DNA of 64,000 nucleotides, taken from an uncultured Prevotellaceae bacterium (lineage in GTDB: Bacteria; Bacteroidota; Bacteroidia; Bacteroidales; Bacteroidaceae). Positions within the stretch are counted from its first letter, which is position 1, and every line of letters begins with the position of its first letter. Of this stretch, positions 17,727-27,194 are shown in pieces. Location of the stretch: positions 1 to 64,000 of the forward strand of contig CADBAG010000014.1 in assembly GCA_902792635.1 (NCBI GenBank). The letters are read 5' to 3'. The notes beneath the pieces were generated by a model, which made no database searches, had not been told where the DNA came from, and saw only the letters and a program-made list of their open reading frames with translations. The translations under genes were made by a program, and so were the position numbers.

Positions 17727-19193
17727 CTATAGCACTCCCGCCTTTCCGACGAGGATCAGTAGGCTGAAGCCTAAGACGAGGGTGATAATACCCACGAAGA
17801 TGCCTGCCTTCGCCATGTCTTTCTGCTGGATAAGTCCTGTAGAATAAGCAATGGCGTTAGGAGGTGTGGAGATTGGAAGCGTCATAGCTGCTGATGCTGC
17901 CACAGCGATGCCGATGATAATCGTTGAACTGCCACCAATGACATTCAACTTGTTACCCATACCCTCGCACACAACCGTAAGGATAGGAATTAGCAAGGCT
18001 GCCGTAGCCGTATTGCTGATGAAGTTGGAGAGGAAGTAGCAGACCAATCCTGCAATGATCAGGATGACGATCGGGCTCCACTCGCCGAAAGGAATGGACT
18101 CCACTGCCGCCTTGGCAAGTCCCGTGCCGTTCATAGCCAGGCCCAATGCGAAACCACCGGCAACCATCCAGATGACACCCCAGTCGATTTCCTGCAGATC
18201 CTTCGCCGTAATGACGCCTGTGAAAGCGAAGACAGCGATAGGAAGCATGGCAACAGTATTGGCATTGATACCCACCTGCTTACCGACAATCCAGAGAACG
18301 ATCGTGAGCAGGAATGTGACAGCCACAACCACCGTACGCCAGTTGCGGTGCATATCACCCTCAATCTTCAGTTCGATGGTCTTCTGAGAGAATGGGAACA
18401 ACTTACGAAGCAGGAACCAGGCAATGATAAGCAACACAATGACTAACGGTGCCATGACGGCCATCCATTGACCAAAACTGATATCCATGTTCATGCCTGC
18501 CGGGTCGTTGAGCACCTTGTAGGCGAAGGCGTTAGGCGGCGTGCCGATAGGCGTTCCCATACCACCGAGGTTAGCACCTATAGGAATAGCCATCGTCAGT
18601 GCGATACGTCCTTTGCCATTCGCCGGAAGCGCCTTGAAGACAGGGGTGAGAAACGTCAGCATCATAGCTGCCGTAGCGGTGTTGGAGATGAACATCGAGA
18701 AGATACCCGTGATGAGCATGAAGCCCAAGAGCACATTCTCACTCTTCTTGCCGAAAGGTCTGATCATCGTCTTGGCCATCCACACGTCGAGACCCGACTT
18801 TGTAGCGGCGATGGCGAGGATGAAACCACCTAAGAACAAGATGATCGTCGGGTCGGCAAAGCAAGCCATGATACCCACGGAATCGAGAAGTTGTCCATAT
18901 TCGCCCTCCGTTCCTTGCATAAATTTAAAGGAGGAGTTACTGACGAAGAACAGTAAGACGAAGATGATGGTCACCGACGTGGCCCATGCCGGTATAGCCT
19001 CTGTGAGCCAGAGCATTACAGCCATGACGAAAATAGCGATGACACGTTGTTGGACAACTGTTAGACCATCAATGCCAAAAACTCCTGACGGGAGATTCCA
19101 TACAATAATCGTTACCAAGGCTGTTAGGAAGAACCAGAAAGCCTTCTTCTTGTTGAAATGTCCGGTCAGGACATTTTTGACTGTTTCTTGCAT
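17727..19193 (-). CDS. DASS/SLC13 family sodium-coupled anion symporter
   Basis: A 488-residue inner-membrane transporter for di- or tricarboxylates or sulfate with sodium. It shows the internal repeat of the family: FISNTATAAMM and FISNTATAALL (Ser-Asn-Thr substrate/sodium motifs), followed by IGTPPNAFAY and ISTPPNAIAYSTG. About 11 hydrophobic segments. The start is at 19193, preceded by a short 8-bp tandem repeat. Substrate not decidable from sequence. Confidence 0.93.
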   Translation of the reverse strand: MQETVKNVLTGHFNKKKAFWFFLTALVTIIVWNLPSGVFGIDGLTVVQQRVIAIFVMAVMLWLTEAIPAWATSVTIIFVLLFFVSNSSFKFMQGTEGEYGQLLDSVGIMACFADPTIILFLGGFILAIAATKSGLDVWMAKTMIRPFGKKSENVLLGFMLITGIFSMFISNTATAAMMLTFLTPVFKALPANGKGRIALTMAIPIGANLGGMGTPIGTPPNAFAYKVLNDPAGMNMDISFGQWMAVMAPLVIVLLIIAWFLLRKLFPFSQKTIELKIEGDMHRNWRTVVVAVTFLLTIVLWIVGKQVGINANTVAMLPIAVFAFTGVITAKDLQEIDWGVIWMVAGGFALGLAMNGTGLAKAAVESIPFGEWSPIVILIIAGLVCYFLSNFISNTATAALLIPILTVVCEGMGNKLNVIGGSSTIIIGIAVAASAAMTLPISTPPNAIAYSTGLIQQKDMAKAGIFVGIITLVLGFSLLILVGKAGVL

Positions 19194-19212
19194 AAGCTAT
19201 AAGTTTTAAGTT

Positions 19213-19246
19213 CGTGAGTTTATGAGTTTGTGAGTTTATGAGTTTA
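19213..19246. repeat. 8-bp tandem repeat (GTGAGTTT/ATGAGTTT)
   Basis: Four to five 8-bp units alternate GTGAGTTT and ATGAGTTT within the presumed leader of the symporter gene. Repeats of this kind can vary in number by slippage. Confidence 0.65.
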
Positions 19247-19337
19247 AAGTTTGTAAGTTCGCGTTAAAAGTGGTTCAAAGATCGTAACCTTGTAAATGGG
19301 GTGGGGGAAGCCCTTTCAGGCTTCCGCCATAAGATGA

Positions 19338-19730
19338 CTACTTAGCAGCATTAGCTTCCGTCATCACACCCTCAATATACAGGCGCGTCATCTCCGGCAC
19401 ACCGTTTGTGCGAATGGTGATCGTCTTCTTGAAGTGACCGGGGAACTTACCCTTGCCATTGTAGGTGACTGTGATCGCACCCTTCTCGCCCGGCTTGATC
19501 GGAGTCTTGGTGTACTTAGGCACCGTGCATCCGCAACTTGCCACAGCCTGGTTGATGATCAGCGGCTTGTCACCGGTATTGGTAAACGTGAAGGTGCACT
19601 GCTGCACGGGATTGTTCTCAGAGAACGTCCCGAAGTTGTTTGTCAGCTTATCGAAAGATATCTTCGCTTGAGCGAATGTCATTGTCAGTCCTGCGACAAA
19701 CAGAAGGACCGTGAAAAGTAATCTCTTCAT
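19338..19730 (-). CDS. DUF1573 domain exported protein
   Basis: A 130-residue protein with a signal peptide (MKRLLFTVLLFVAGLTMTFAQA) and one Ig-like DUF1573 domain: FGTFSENNPVQQCTFTFTNTGDKPLII, then the characteristic ASCGCTVPKY with a paired cysteine, and PGEKGAITVTYN. Such proteins are periplasmic or secreted in Bacteroidetes; the role is unknown. A possible minus-strand -7 box TATTTTTG is at 19815-19822. Single-gene transcript, divergent from aspS. Confidence 0.88.
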   Translation of the reverse strand: MKRLLFTVLLFVAGLTMTFAQAKISFDKLTNNFGTFSENNPVQQCTFTFTNTGDKPLIINQAVASCGCTVPKYTKTPIKPGEKGAITVTYNGKGKFPGHFKKTITIRTNGVPEMTRLYIEGVMTEANAAK

Positions 19731-19891
19731 AATTCTATTTGTTATTCTATTTGTTCTATGTATTAACGCTTTTGAATCTTACTGCAATAAATGCTTTTAC
19801 AATTTTAGACGTTGCAAAAATAAGAAAAGTTTCTTTGCATACCATTGGAAAGACGTTAATTAACATTATTTTCACTGCTATTCGGCTTCTT

Positions 19892-19924
19892 TTTGTGCTT
19901 TTCAAATAATTTGTTGTAATTTTG
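19892..19924 (+). promoter_or_regulatory. aspS promoter
   Basis: TTTG at 19892-19895, 21 nt, TAATTTTG at 19917-19924, ending 26 nt upstream of the aspS ATG. Confidence 0.75.
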
Positions 19925-19950
19925 CGGTCAAGAAAGACATACTTAATATT

Positions 19951-21717
19951 ATGTATAGAACCAACACATGCGGAGAGCTGCGTCTCTCCGACGCTGGGCG
20001 TGAAGTGACGCTCGCGGGATGGGTGCAGCGCACCCGCAAGATGGGAGGAATGACATTTGTAGACCTGCGTGATCGCTATGGCATCACACAGCTCGTCTTT
20101 AACGAGGCTTCCGACAAGGCTCTCTGGGAACAGGCTAACAAGCTCGGCCGCGAATACTGCATTCAGGCTGTAGGCACCGTCTCGGAACGTCAGAGCAAGA
20201 ACGACAAGATGGATACGGGCGACATCGAGATCATCGTCAGCAAGCTGACCGTGCTCAGTCCCTCGCTCACGCCTCCTTTTACCATCGAAGACAACACCGA
20301 CGGTGGTGATGACCTCCGCATGAAATACCGTTATCTCGACCTGCGCCGTGCTTGCGTCCGCAAGAACCTCGAGCTTCGCCACCGTATGACGATCCTTATC
20401 CGTAACTTCCTCGACGCTCGTCAGTTCATGGAGATTGAGACTCCTATGCTCATCGGTTCAACACCGGAGGGTGCCCGCGACTTCGTCGTGCCTTCCCGCA
20501 TGAATCCCGGACAGTTCTATGCTCTGCCTCAGAGCCCGCAGACTTTGAAACAGCTGCTGATGGTCGCAGGCATGGACCGTTACTTCCAGATCGTGAAGTG
20601 CTTCCGCGACGAGGATCTGCGTGCTGACCGCCAGCCGGAGTTCACACAGGTCGACTGTGAGATGAGCTTCGTCGATCAGGACGATGTCATCAACCTCTTC
20701 GAAGGCATGTGCCGCATGTTGTTCAAAGAGATCCGTGGCGTAGACCTTCCCGAGCCTTTGCAGCAGATGACATGGGCAGAGGCCATGAAGCGCTTCGGTT
20801 CGGACAAGCCGGATCTCAGATTCGGCATGGAGTTCGTTGAACTCATGGACGACCTCAAGGGCACCGGTTCCTTCTCCGTGTTCAATGAAGCAAAATATAT
20901 CGGTGGCATCGTGGTGCCTGGCTGCGCTGATTATAGCCGCAAGCAGCTCAACGAGCTGACCGACTTCGTGAAGAAGCCGCAGATCGGTGCCAAGGGCCTC
21001 GTATACATTAAATATAATAGCGATGGCACGGTCAAGAGTTCTATCGATAAGTTCTACACTGCCGACCAGCTGCAGAAAGTGAAGGAGACGACAGGTGCCA
21101 AGGATGGCGACCTCGTGCTGGTCCTCAGTGGCGACAACGCCAACAAAACACGTATCCAGCTCTGCTCACTGCGCTTAGAGATGGGAGACCGTCTCGGACT
21201 GCGCGACAAGAACGTCTTCAAGTGCTTGTGGATTATCGACTTCCCGCTCTTTGAGTGGAGCGATGAGGAGCAGCGTCTCATGGCTACGCACCACCCGTTC
21301 ACCATGCCTAACCCCGATGACATTCCTTTGCTCGACGAGCATCCGGAGAAGGTACGCGCCAAGGCTTACGACTTCGTCTGCAACGGCATCGAGGTCGGTG
21401 GTGGCTCCCTCCGTATCCACGACACGAACCTTCAGGAGAAGATGTTCGAGGTGCTTGGCTTCACGAAGGAGCGCGCTGAGGCTCAGTTCGGATTCCTAAT
21501 GAACGCCTTCAAGTACGGTGCGCCACCTCACGCTGGTCTCGCCTTCGGTCTCGACCGCTTCGTGAGTATCCTTGCAGGTCTCGATTCAATCCGCGACTGT
21601 ATCGCATTCCCGAAGAACAACAGCGGGCGCGACATGATGCTCGACGCTCCTTCAGAGCTCGATCAGAAGCAGCTTGATGAGCTTCATCTGTCTGTAAATG
21701 TGCCAGAAAGCAAATAA
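19951..21717 (+). CDS. aspS: aspartate--tRNA ligase
   Basis: A 588-residue class II synthetase. The N-terminal OB-fold anticodon domain ([22 protein letters not shown]) is followed by motif 2 [18 protein letters not shown], the bacterial GAD insertion, and motif 3 [16 protein letters not shown] near the C-terminus. Length is that of the bacterial type. Own promoter and a strong terminator make it a stand-alone transcript. Confidence 0.97.
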   Translation: MYRTNTCGELRLSDAGREVTLAGWVQRTRKMGGMTFVDLRDRYGITQLVFNEASDKALWEQANKLGREYCIQAVGTVSERQSKNDKMDTGDIEIIVSKLTVLSPSLTPPFTIEDNTDGGDDLRMKYRYLDLRRACVRKNLELRHRMTILIRNFLDARQFMEIETPMLIGSTPEGARDFVVPSRMNPGQFYALPQSPQTLKQLLMVAGMDRYFQIVKCFRDEDLRADRQPEFTQVDCEMSFVDQDDVINLFEGMCRMLFKEIRGVDLPEPLQQMTWAEAMKRFGSDKPDLRFGMEFVELMDDLKGTGSFSVFNEAKYIGGIVVPGCADYSRKQLNELTDFVKKPQIGAKGLVYIKYNSDGTVKSSIDKFYTADQLQKVKETTGAKDGDLVLVLSGDNANKTRIQLCSLRLEMGDRLGLRDKNVFKCLWIIDFPLFEWSDEEQRLMATHHPFTMPNPDDIPLLDEHPEKVRAKAYDFVCNGIEVGGGSLRIHDTNLQEKMFEVLGFTKERAEAQFGFLMNAFKYGAPPHAGLAFGLDRFVSILAGLDSIRDCIAFPKNNSGRDMMLDAPSELDQKQLDELHLSVNVPESK

Positions 21718-21730
21718 TCAATATCAAATA

Positions 21731-21753
21731 AGGGCGGCCAAGTGCCGCCCTTT
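21731..21753 (+). terminator. aspS terminator
   Basis: Perfect 8-bp stem AGGGCGGC (21731-21738) / GCCGCCCT (21744-21751), loop CAAGT, followed by TTTCTGCTT; 14 nt after the aspS stop. Confidence 0.85.
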
Positions 21754-21956
21754 CTGCTTGATTAATGTCAACCGAAAAATCATTTTCTATTGATGTAAAT
21801 CAAAAAAAGACAGCGTTGAGAAGATGAAACACTTATTTCCGTGTTTTTCTAATGTTTTTAACATTCAACTTTGAAAATAATTGCTTACATTTGCAAGCAG
21901 AAATATAGAATTAGGTTTTAGATTAATCGTTTTTGTTTAATAAAGTTTACTGATTT

Positions 21957-22247
21957 ATGCCAAGGAAGAAAGCAACAGAAGCAACAGCTGCACCAAAAGC
22001 AGCAGCAGTTAAGAAGGCTACACCGAAAAAAGTAGTCGCTAAGAAAGAAATCTTCGTAGATGCAGACAATGCTGGTTTCCGCGCCGGTGATGTCTACAAT
22101 GCACTTCACGACAACGAGGGTGCCAAGTCTGTTGAAGAGCTCGAGAAGCTGACAGGCAAGACTGAGGTCGAGGTACTCTTGGGTATCGGATGGCTCCTCA
22201 AGGAGGGCAAGCTGAAAGGTGAGGGCGGTAAAGTCGTTCTCGCTTAA
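21957..22247 (+). CDS. DUF2582-type winged helix-turn-helix protein
   Basis: A 96-residue protein. Residues 1-33 form a lysine/alanine-rich, histone-like tail (KKATEATAAPKAAAVKKATPKK begins it), then a compact winged-helix domain (AGDVYNALHDNEGAKSVEELEKLTG, VEVLLGIGWLLKEGKLKGEG). This matches the small DUF2582 winged-helix family of Bacteroidetes, presumably DNA-binding. A -7 box TACATTTG lies at 21886-21893. Strong terminator downstream, so a mono-cistronic, probably abundant, protein. Confidence 0.85.
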   Translation: MPRKKATEATAAPKAAAVKKATPKKVVAKKEIFVDADNAGFRAGDVYNALHDNEGAKSVEELEKLTGKTEVEVLLGIGWLLKEGKLKGEGGKVVLA

Positions 22248-22294
22248 TAGGAACTGATTGGAAAGAATAAAAATTCTTTTTCCTACATGCAATA

Positions 22295-22327
22295 CAGTCC
22301 AATGATGAATTATTGGACTGTTTTTTT
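22295..22327 (+). terminator. intrinsic terminator after the winged-helix gene
   Basis: Stem CAGTCCAAT (22295-22303) / ATTGGACTG (22312-22320), 8-nt loop, followed by seven Ts. Confidence 0.92.
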
Positions 22328-22384
22328 ATGCCCGCAATTAAACCCATGGTCTTTTCTCTCGTCAAATAAGAAAAAAGAAGAGAA

Positions 22385-22765
22385 ATGTATTCTAAGGACG
22401 AACATTATATTAATAAGCATTTTGGGAAGGAAGAGCATTTCCGGGTGCCGGAAGGCTATTTCGACATGCTCCATTCCCGTGTTCTCAACGATGTAAAAGC
22501 GAAGGCTCCGGGAGTACCGAAGCAGCCTGCGCCTACGGTCTTCCTATGGCACCGCTATCGTGCTGCTGTCGTGTCAGCCGCAGCGAGTGTGCTCATTGGC
22601 GGTTTCGCTTTGGGCGCGTGGATGCATGGTGCCGGTCACGCTCCCTCGGAAAGCAGGCATATATCATCACAGACTGTAGCTTCCTCCTCCAATCTCGACG
22701 CCATGATGAACTATTCCATGATGGACACTGAGGATATGTATTCCTATATCGCTGACGCAGAATAA
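22385..22765 (+). CDS. anti-sigma-factor-like single-TM protein
   Basis: A 126-residue protein with a soluble N-terminus (HFRVPEGYFDMLHSRVL), one transmembrane segment (about 54-77, AAVVSAAASVLIGGFALGAW) and a Ser/Met-rich periplasmic tail. The N-terminal VPEGYF pattern and topology resemble proteins encoded next to ECF sigma factors in Bacteroides, but no sigma factor gene is adjacent. The ATG at 22385 lies 58 nt past the terminator. It is 12 nt from the next gene and likely in one operon with it. Assignment is tentative. Confidence 0.6.
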   Translation: MYSKDEHYINKHFGKEEHFRVPEGYFDMLHSRVLNDVKAKAPGVPKQPAPTVFLWHRYRAAVVSAAASVLIGGFALGAWMHGAGHAPSESRHISSQTVASSSNLDAMMNYSMMDTEDMYSYIADAE

Positions 22766-22777
22766 ATCAGACCAATT

Positions 22778-23215
22778 ATGAGAAGAATCCTATCGATATT
22801 ATGCTTTGTCCTGTTCTCCATGACGTTCTGCGCAACAGCATGGGGACAGCGCCCGAAGAAGTTTAATCCGCAGCAGTTTGAGAAAGAGCTCCATCAGTTC
22901 ATTGTCACCGATGCCGGTCTCACTCCCGGCGAGGCATCAGCTTTCTTCCCGCTCTTCGATGAAATGCAGCGGAAGCAGCGGATGCTGTTCGACAAGATGC
23001 GCATCTACATGCACACCAACACCAGTGACAACCGCGCCAGCTTGAAAGCCATCCAGGCCATGGACAACAACGACATAGCCATCAAGAAACTACAGAAGGA
23101 ATACCATCTGAAGTTCTGCAAGATCCTCCCGGCAGGGAAAGTGCTGAAGATCCTCAAAGCCGATGAGAAATTCCACCGGCGAGTCTTCAAGCGGATGGCG
23201 CGTCAGAAGCCCTGA
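22778..23215 (+). CDS. Spy/CpxP-like periplasmic helical protein
   Basis: A 145-residue exported protein (signal peptide about 1-23, ending CATAWG) that is predicted mostly helical and very basic: FEKELHQFIVTDAGLTPGEASAFFPLFDEMQRKQR, then LQKEYHLKFCKILPAGKVLKIL. The order helix-LTPGEA-helix with a C-terminal RRVFKRM resembles periplasmic Spy/LTXXQ-type proteins. It likely works with the anti-sigma-like protein upstream in envelope stress. Its last 29 nt overlap the 3' end of a minus-strand small gene. Confidence 0.65.
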   Translation: MRRILSILCFVLFSMTFCATAWGQRPKKFNPQQFEKELHQFIVTDAGLTPGEASAFFPLFDEMQRKQRMLFDKMRIYMHTNTSDNRASLKAIQAMDNNDIAIKKLQKEYHLKFCKILPAGKVLKILKADEKFHRRVFKRMARQKP

Positions 23216-23363
23216 GCCGCTTCTCCTTTTTGCACACTTTCTTCAGGGCGCAGCCATAGCACGGGTCGCCCGACTTCACGCTCAGCGCCTTTCTTATGCG
23301 GTAATAGGCATAAGAGAGGGCGCCTAAAACAACGATACCTACTATTATATACTGAACAATCAT
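23187..23363 (-). CDS. FeoB-associated Cys-rich membrane protein
   Basis: A 58-residue protein, MIVQYIIVGIVVLGALSYAY at the N-terminus (one TM helix), then RIRKALSVKSGDPCYGCALK and KVCKKEKR. The C-x2-C plus downstream Cys pattern after a single TM matches the small FeoB-associated Cys-rich family, usually encoded next to feoB. No feoB is in this window. It overlaps the plus-strand Spy-like gene tail-to-tail by 29 nt. Confidence 0.7.
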   Translation of the reverse strand: MIVQYIIVGIVVLGALSYAYYRIRKALSVKSGDPCYGCALKKVCKKEKRLRASDAPSA

Positions 23364-23497
23364 CTGCTAATATCTTTTGTTACTTGAGAGTTGCACAACT
23401 AAATTCATGCCAAAGATACATTTTTTCTTTGGCAAATTCGTTTATGTGACATACTTTTCTTATTTTTGCACCAATAAATATTATTAATAATCTATTT

Positions 23498-24562
23498 ATG
23501 ACGAACAATCACAGCCATTTGGTCATCATGGCAGGCGGAGTAGGGAGCCGCTTCTGGCCAATGAGCACAGAAGATACCCCCAAGCAGTTTATTGATGTCT
23601 TGGGAATGGGCCGCACGCTCATCCAAATGACCTATGACCGCTTCCATGATATCTGCCCCGATGAGAATGTTTGGATCGTGACAAACAAACGCTACCAGCA
23701 GATCGTTGAACAGCAGTTGCCCGAAGTGGCACCTGACCACATCCTTCTTGAACCTTGCCGAAGAAACACGGCACCATGCATCGCTTATGTCAGTTGGCGT
23801 ATCAAGATGACGGACCCGAAGGCCAACATCGTAGTCTCTCCGAGCGATCACGTCATCACCGACACCACGGAATTTAAGCGCGTGATCAAAGGAGCCCTGG
23901 CTTTCACACAAGAGTCGGATGCCATCGTGACCCTTGGCATGAAGGTGACAAGACCGGAGACAGGCTACGGATACATCGAAGCTGACCTCTCGTCCAACAC
24001 ACTGAGGAACAAAGAAATATACCGTGTCGATGCTTTCCATGAGAAGCCCGACTTGGAGAAGGCCAAGCAGTACATGGGGATGAGCAATTACTATTGGAAC
24101 TCGGGTATCTTCGTTTGGAACGTCGAGACCATCGTCAATGCGCTGCGTATCTATGCCCCAAGAATAAACAACATCTTCGAGCGCATACAGGGTGTTTACG
24201 GCACTGATAAGGAGCAGGAGACCGTAGACAACTGTTATCCCGACTGCGAGAATATCTCCATCGACTATGCCGTCATGGAGAAGGCTGAGGAGATCTTTGT
24301 CTATCCCGCCAACTTCGGTTGGAGCGACCTCGGTACCTGGGGATCACTGTTGACACAGACCAAGCACGATCTGAATGGCAACACCTGTATCGGTCAGAAC
24401 ATCAAGGCCTTCGACACCCATGGATGCATCATCCACACGTCACAGGAAAAACAAGTCATCATCCAAGGCTTGTCCGACTTCATCGTAGCCGAGCACGATG
24501 GTTGTCTCCTTATCTGCCGCCTCTCCGAAGAGCAACGTATTAAGAGCTTCAGAGGGGAATAA
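23498..24562 (+). CDS. mannose-1-phosphate guanylyltransferase
   Basis: A 354-residue cytoplasmic nucleotidyltransferase making GDP-mannose from mannose-1-phosphate and GTP. The N-terminal signature MAGGVGSRFWPMSTEDTPKQF and the FHEKPDLEKAKQY and NSGIFVWN blocks are diagnostic; only the transferase domain is present, with no fused isomerase domain. A -7 box TATTTTTG is at 23461-23468. With the phosphohexomutase at 635 it could supply nucleotide sugars for surface glycans. A weak hairpin (about 24573-24594) follows. Confidence 0.93.
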   Translation: MTNNHSHLVIMAGGVGSRFWPMSTEDTPKQFIDVLGMGRTLIQMTYDRFHDICPDENVWIVTNKRYQQIVEQQLPEVAPDHILLEPCRRNTAPCIAYVSWRIKMTDPKANIVVSPSDHVITDTTEFKRVIKGALAFTQESDAIVTLGMKVTRPETGYGYIEADLSSNTLRNKEIYRVDAFHEKPDLEKAKQYMGMSNYYWNSGIFVWNVETIVNALRIYAPRINNIFERIQGVYGTDKEQETVDNCYPDCENISIDYAVMEKAEEIFVYPANFGWSDLGTWGSLLTQTKHDLNGNTCIGQNIKAFDTHGCIIHTSQEKQVIIQGLSDFIVAEHDGCLLICRLSEEQRIKSFRGE

Positions 24563-24671
24563 ACATAAAGGGCGGCCGCATGCCCGCTCTTACATAAAAG
24601 GATATTATTTATCATAAGCGCCCTAATGACAAAAACATTACAGAGAGACTTATTTTGTGCTGACTCATTGC

Positions 24672-24700
24672 TTTCTTTTAAAAATTGTGTAAATTTGCAA
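24672..24700 (+). promoter_or_regulatory. promoter segment of the first propeller-AraC regulator
   Basis: A 29-nt stretch identical to 31678-31706 upstream of the pectate lyase gene. It contains the -7 box TAAATTTG (24690-24697) and an AT-rich -33 region (ATTG at 24667-24670, 19 nt away). Beyond the 29 nt both sites continue with one mismatch then CGAT. Confidence 0.75.
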
Positions 24701-24741
24701 CCGATAAAAACTAATCTTTATACTTATAAAAAAAATCTCTG

Positions 24742-27078
24742 ATGTCATTCAAGTGGGCTCTTATCATCGGACTGTTCCTCAGTCTTCGCCTCACAGCCTC
24801 TCCTGTTTCTGAGCGGGTGAGCTACGGCGAGGACGACGGTATCTCCAGTGAGCATCTCACGGAGCTGCTGCAGGACCGGTATGGTTTTATCTGGATCTCG
24901 ACATGGAATGGTCTCAACAGGTTCGACGGCAGACAGTTCGTCAACTTCAAGACCTGTCCCGGTGACGGGTCCGGCATGAGCTCCGACCGTATCCGTAGAA
25001 TCGCCGTCAATGATCACAATCCGGATATCTTGAACTGCAGGACCGACAACGAGTGGTATCATTTCTCGCTAAAGACTGGAGTCTTCAAGAAAGTAAGCGC
25101 CAAAGAGTCACAACGCCTTGACCGTCAACCCGGTCACGGCCTGGGTAAGGCGCTCCGGCAGAATGGACAGCTGACGTTCGTCCTTCGTGATCGTCAAGGT
25201 CTGACGTGGACGATCGATCAGGAGCATCTCTACCTCGACCGACCTGTTGCCAAGCGCGCCACCCGCCTCTTCTTTCCCACACCGGCAAACATCAAATGGA
25301 TCTTTCAAGACCGTCAGAACCGCTACTGGATATCTTCAAAGGAAGACAAGGCGGTGCGCCTGTACGGCAAGGAACTCACCGCCCCACTCTTTCTATCAGC
25401 TTCCGGCACACTCAGCCACACCTATTCGCCCTTTGCGACATCCGTCTATACGGTGTTTCAGTCGCACAATGGCGACATGCTCTTGGGCTGCAAGCCCGGA
25501 GGACTCTATCGGCTGAGATGGAACAAGGACAGATACAACGTGGAGCATGTCAAAGGTACGGAAGACCTCTATGTATACGACGTCAAGGAAGACCGTCAGG
25601 GCCGTCTGTGGCTTGCCACCATGGGCCATGGCATCGTATGCATGAGCCGAGGCCGTATGCAGCGCTTTCGCGTGGGTACGGAGAATAGAGTGCGGCGCAT
25701 CTATCTGCTCCCCGGCGACCTGCTGATGGCGACATCCACAGAGGGACTGGCGACGATGAATCTGCGCGCTCCCGGCAAGGTCTATTTGAACAGGCGTGAG
25801 CCAAGCAGAGCCGAGAGTCTCTCGGCAAGTGCCTGTATGAGCATGGTGCAGATGAACGGTTATTATTTCATAGCTACGGAGAGCGGAGGCATCGATGAGA
25901 TCCTCTCCACAAACTTGCTGAGTGATCATCTGTCTTTCCGTCATTACGATACAACCCACGGATTAGGCAGTGACGTCGTCCAGTCCATGGCTTCCATGGG
26001 GCATCAAATCCTCGCCGTGAGCAGCAGCCGGCTGATGCTCCTTAATCCCACGACAGGAGAATGCCGTAACCTTGGCACCCAGTTCTTTAATGAGAAACTG
26101 CGGTTCTCTGATGCGACGCCAGTGAAACTGGCCGACGGTGTCTGGATCATCGGTCTTCACGATGGTGCTGTCACTATACCGGAAAGCGCATTGGCTCCGG
26201 ATTCCTATATCCCCAACCTCGTACTGACATCTCTCACCATCGGCGACAAGCCGGTCCGTTATGCTGTCAACGACATTCATCGGCTCGAGCTTCAGAAGGA
26301 CGAGCGGAGCCTGACACTGACTTTTGCAGCCCTCGACTACCGAGGGTCCAAGGACATACAATACGCTTATCGCATGGAAGGCGACTCCGCCTGGCATTAT
26401 TTAGGGACCAGCAACACCGTCGCCCTTTCCCGACTCTCACCGGGTAAGTTCATCCTGCAACTGCGCTGCACCAACGCGGAAGGCAGTTGGAGCCCAGTAG
26501 TGAGAACGCTCGCAGTGGACGTCATTCCCACCTTCACGGAGACCGTTTGGTTCGACCTCTTGCTCTTGCTTTTGCTCTTGGTTCTCATTGCTTCTGTCCT
26601 CTGGGTAAGAAACTACATCCACAAGATCAAGGAAAGTCAGCAGGAGACCCTCGATGCTTACTTAGCTTTAATAGAAAAAACGGAACAGAAGCACGACGAC
26701 ACACGGAAAGAGCCTACGGAGCCTTCGCCTTCCGTTTCTTCGCTTTCTTCTTCCGACAAGGCTTTCATGGACCGGGTGATGAGCTATGTAGAAGCACATA
26801 TCTCCGATTCGGATGCTGACATTGCGGAGATGGCGAGCGAAGCCGCCGTGTCGGTGTCAGGACTGAACCGTAAGATGAAACAGTTGGTTGGTCTTACTCC
26901 CGGCGAATTTCTCAAGGAGGCGCGGATCAAGCATGCCTGCATGATGCTCAGAGACACGGCAGAAAACATCTCCACGATCTCCTTTGCTTGTGGCTTCACT
27001 GATCCCAAGTATTTCTCCCGTGTCTTCCGCCAGTCCATGGGCGTGTCACCAAGCCAGTATAGGGACAACGCGCATTAA
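24742..27078 (+). CDS. membrane-spanning propeller-AraC regulator (HTCS-like without kinase)
   Basis: A 778-residue one-component sensor. Signal peptide or anchor (1-20), then two-component-regulator propeller repeats over about 20-500 (e.g. YGFIWISTWNGLNRFDG, DRQGRLWLATMGHGI), a Y_Y_Y domain near 539-590 (YAYRMEGDSAWHYLG), one TM helix about 601-621 (leucine-rich) and a C-terminal AraC helix-turn-helix (about 673-773, ending FGFTDPKYFSRVFRQ-like). The histidine kinase and receiver domains of ordinary hybrid two-component systems are absent; the TM-to-HTH link is a short helical segment. It should sense a periplasmic glycan fragment and act directly on DNA. It lies directly upstream of the pectin esterase gene. 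Confidence 0.88.
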   Translation: MSFKWALIIGLFLSLRLTASPVSERVSYGEDDGISSEHLTELLQDRYGFIWISTWNGLNRFDGRQFVNFKTCPGDGSGMSSDRIRRIAVNDHNPDILNCRTDNEWYHFSLKTGVFKKVSAKESQRLDRQPGHGLGKALRQNGQLTFVLRDRQGLTWTIDQEHLYLDRPVAKRATRLFFPTPANIKWIFQDRQNRYWISSKEDKAVRLYGKELTAPLFLSASGTLSHTYSPFATSVYTVFQSHNGDMLLGCKPGGLYRLRWNKDRYNVEHVKGTEDLYVYDVKEDRQGRLWLATMGHGIVCMSRGRMQRFRVGTENRVRRIYLLPGDLLMATSTEGLATMNLRAPGKVYLNRREPSRAESLSASACMSMVQMNGYYFIATESGGIDEILSTNLLSDHLSFRHYDTTHGLGSDVVQSMASMGHQILAVSSSRLMLLNPTTGECRNLGTQFFNEKLRFSDATPVKLADGVWIIGLHDGAVTIPESALAPDSYIPNLVLTSLTIGDKPVRYAVNDIHRLELQKDERSLTLTFAALDYRGSKDIQYAYRMEGDSAWHYLGTSNTVALSRLSPGKFILQLRCTNAEGSWSPVVRTLAVDVIPTFTETVWFDLLLLLLLLVLIASVLWVRNYIHKIKESQQETLDAYLALIEKTEQKHDDTRKEPTEPSPSVSSLSSSDKAFMDRVMSYVEAHISDSDADIAEMASEAAVSVSGLNRKMKQLVGLTPGEFLKEARIKHACMMLRDTAENISTISFACGFTDPKYFSRVFRQSMGVSPSQYRDNAH

Positions 27079-27094
27079 GGTTGACGCTTTTTCA

Positions 27095-27149
27095 CCCCCT
27101 TGATGATAGTATTTTACCCCCGTTGTTTGGATAAATGTGGATAATTTTG
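27095..27149 (+). promoter_or_regulatory. C-rich direct-repeat operator and promoter of the pectin esterase gene
   Basis: CACCCCC (27093-27099) and TACCCCC (27115-27121) are direct repeats 22 bp apart. Exactly 20 nt after the second comes the -7 box TAATTTTG (27142-27149), so the second repeat occupies the -33 position and no TTTG box is there. The same layout is found at 40068-40120. This is the pattern expected for an AraC-type activator site. Confidence 0.65.
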
Positions 27150-27194
27150 CAGCACTAAAATTAAAGAACAACACATTTAAACCGAACAAATCAC

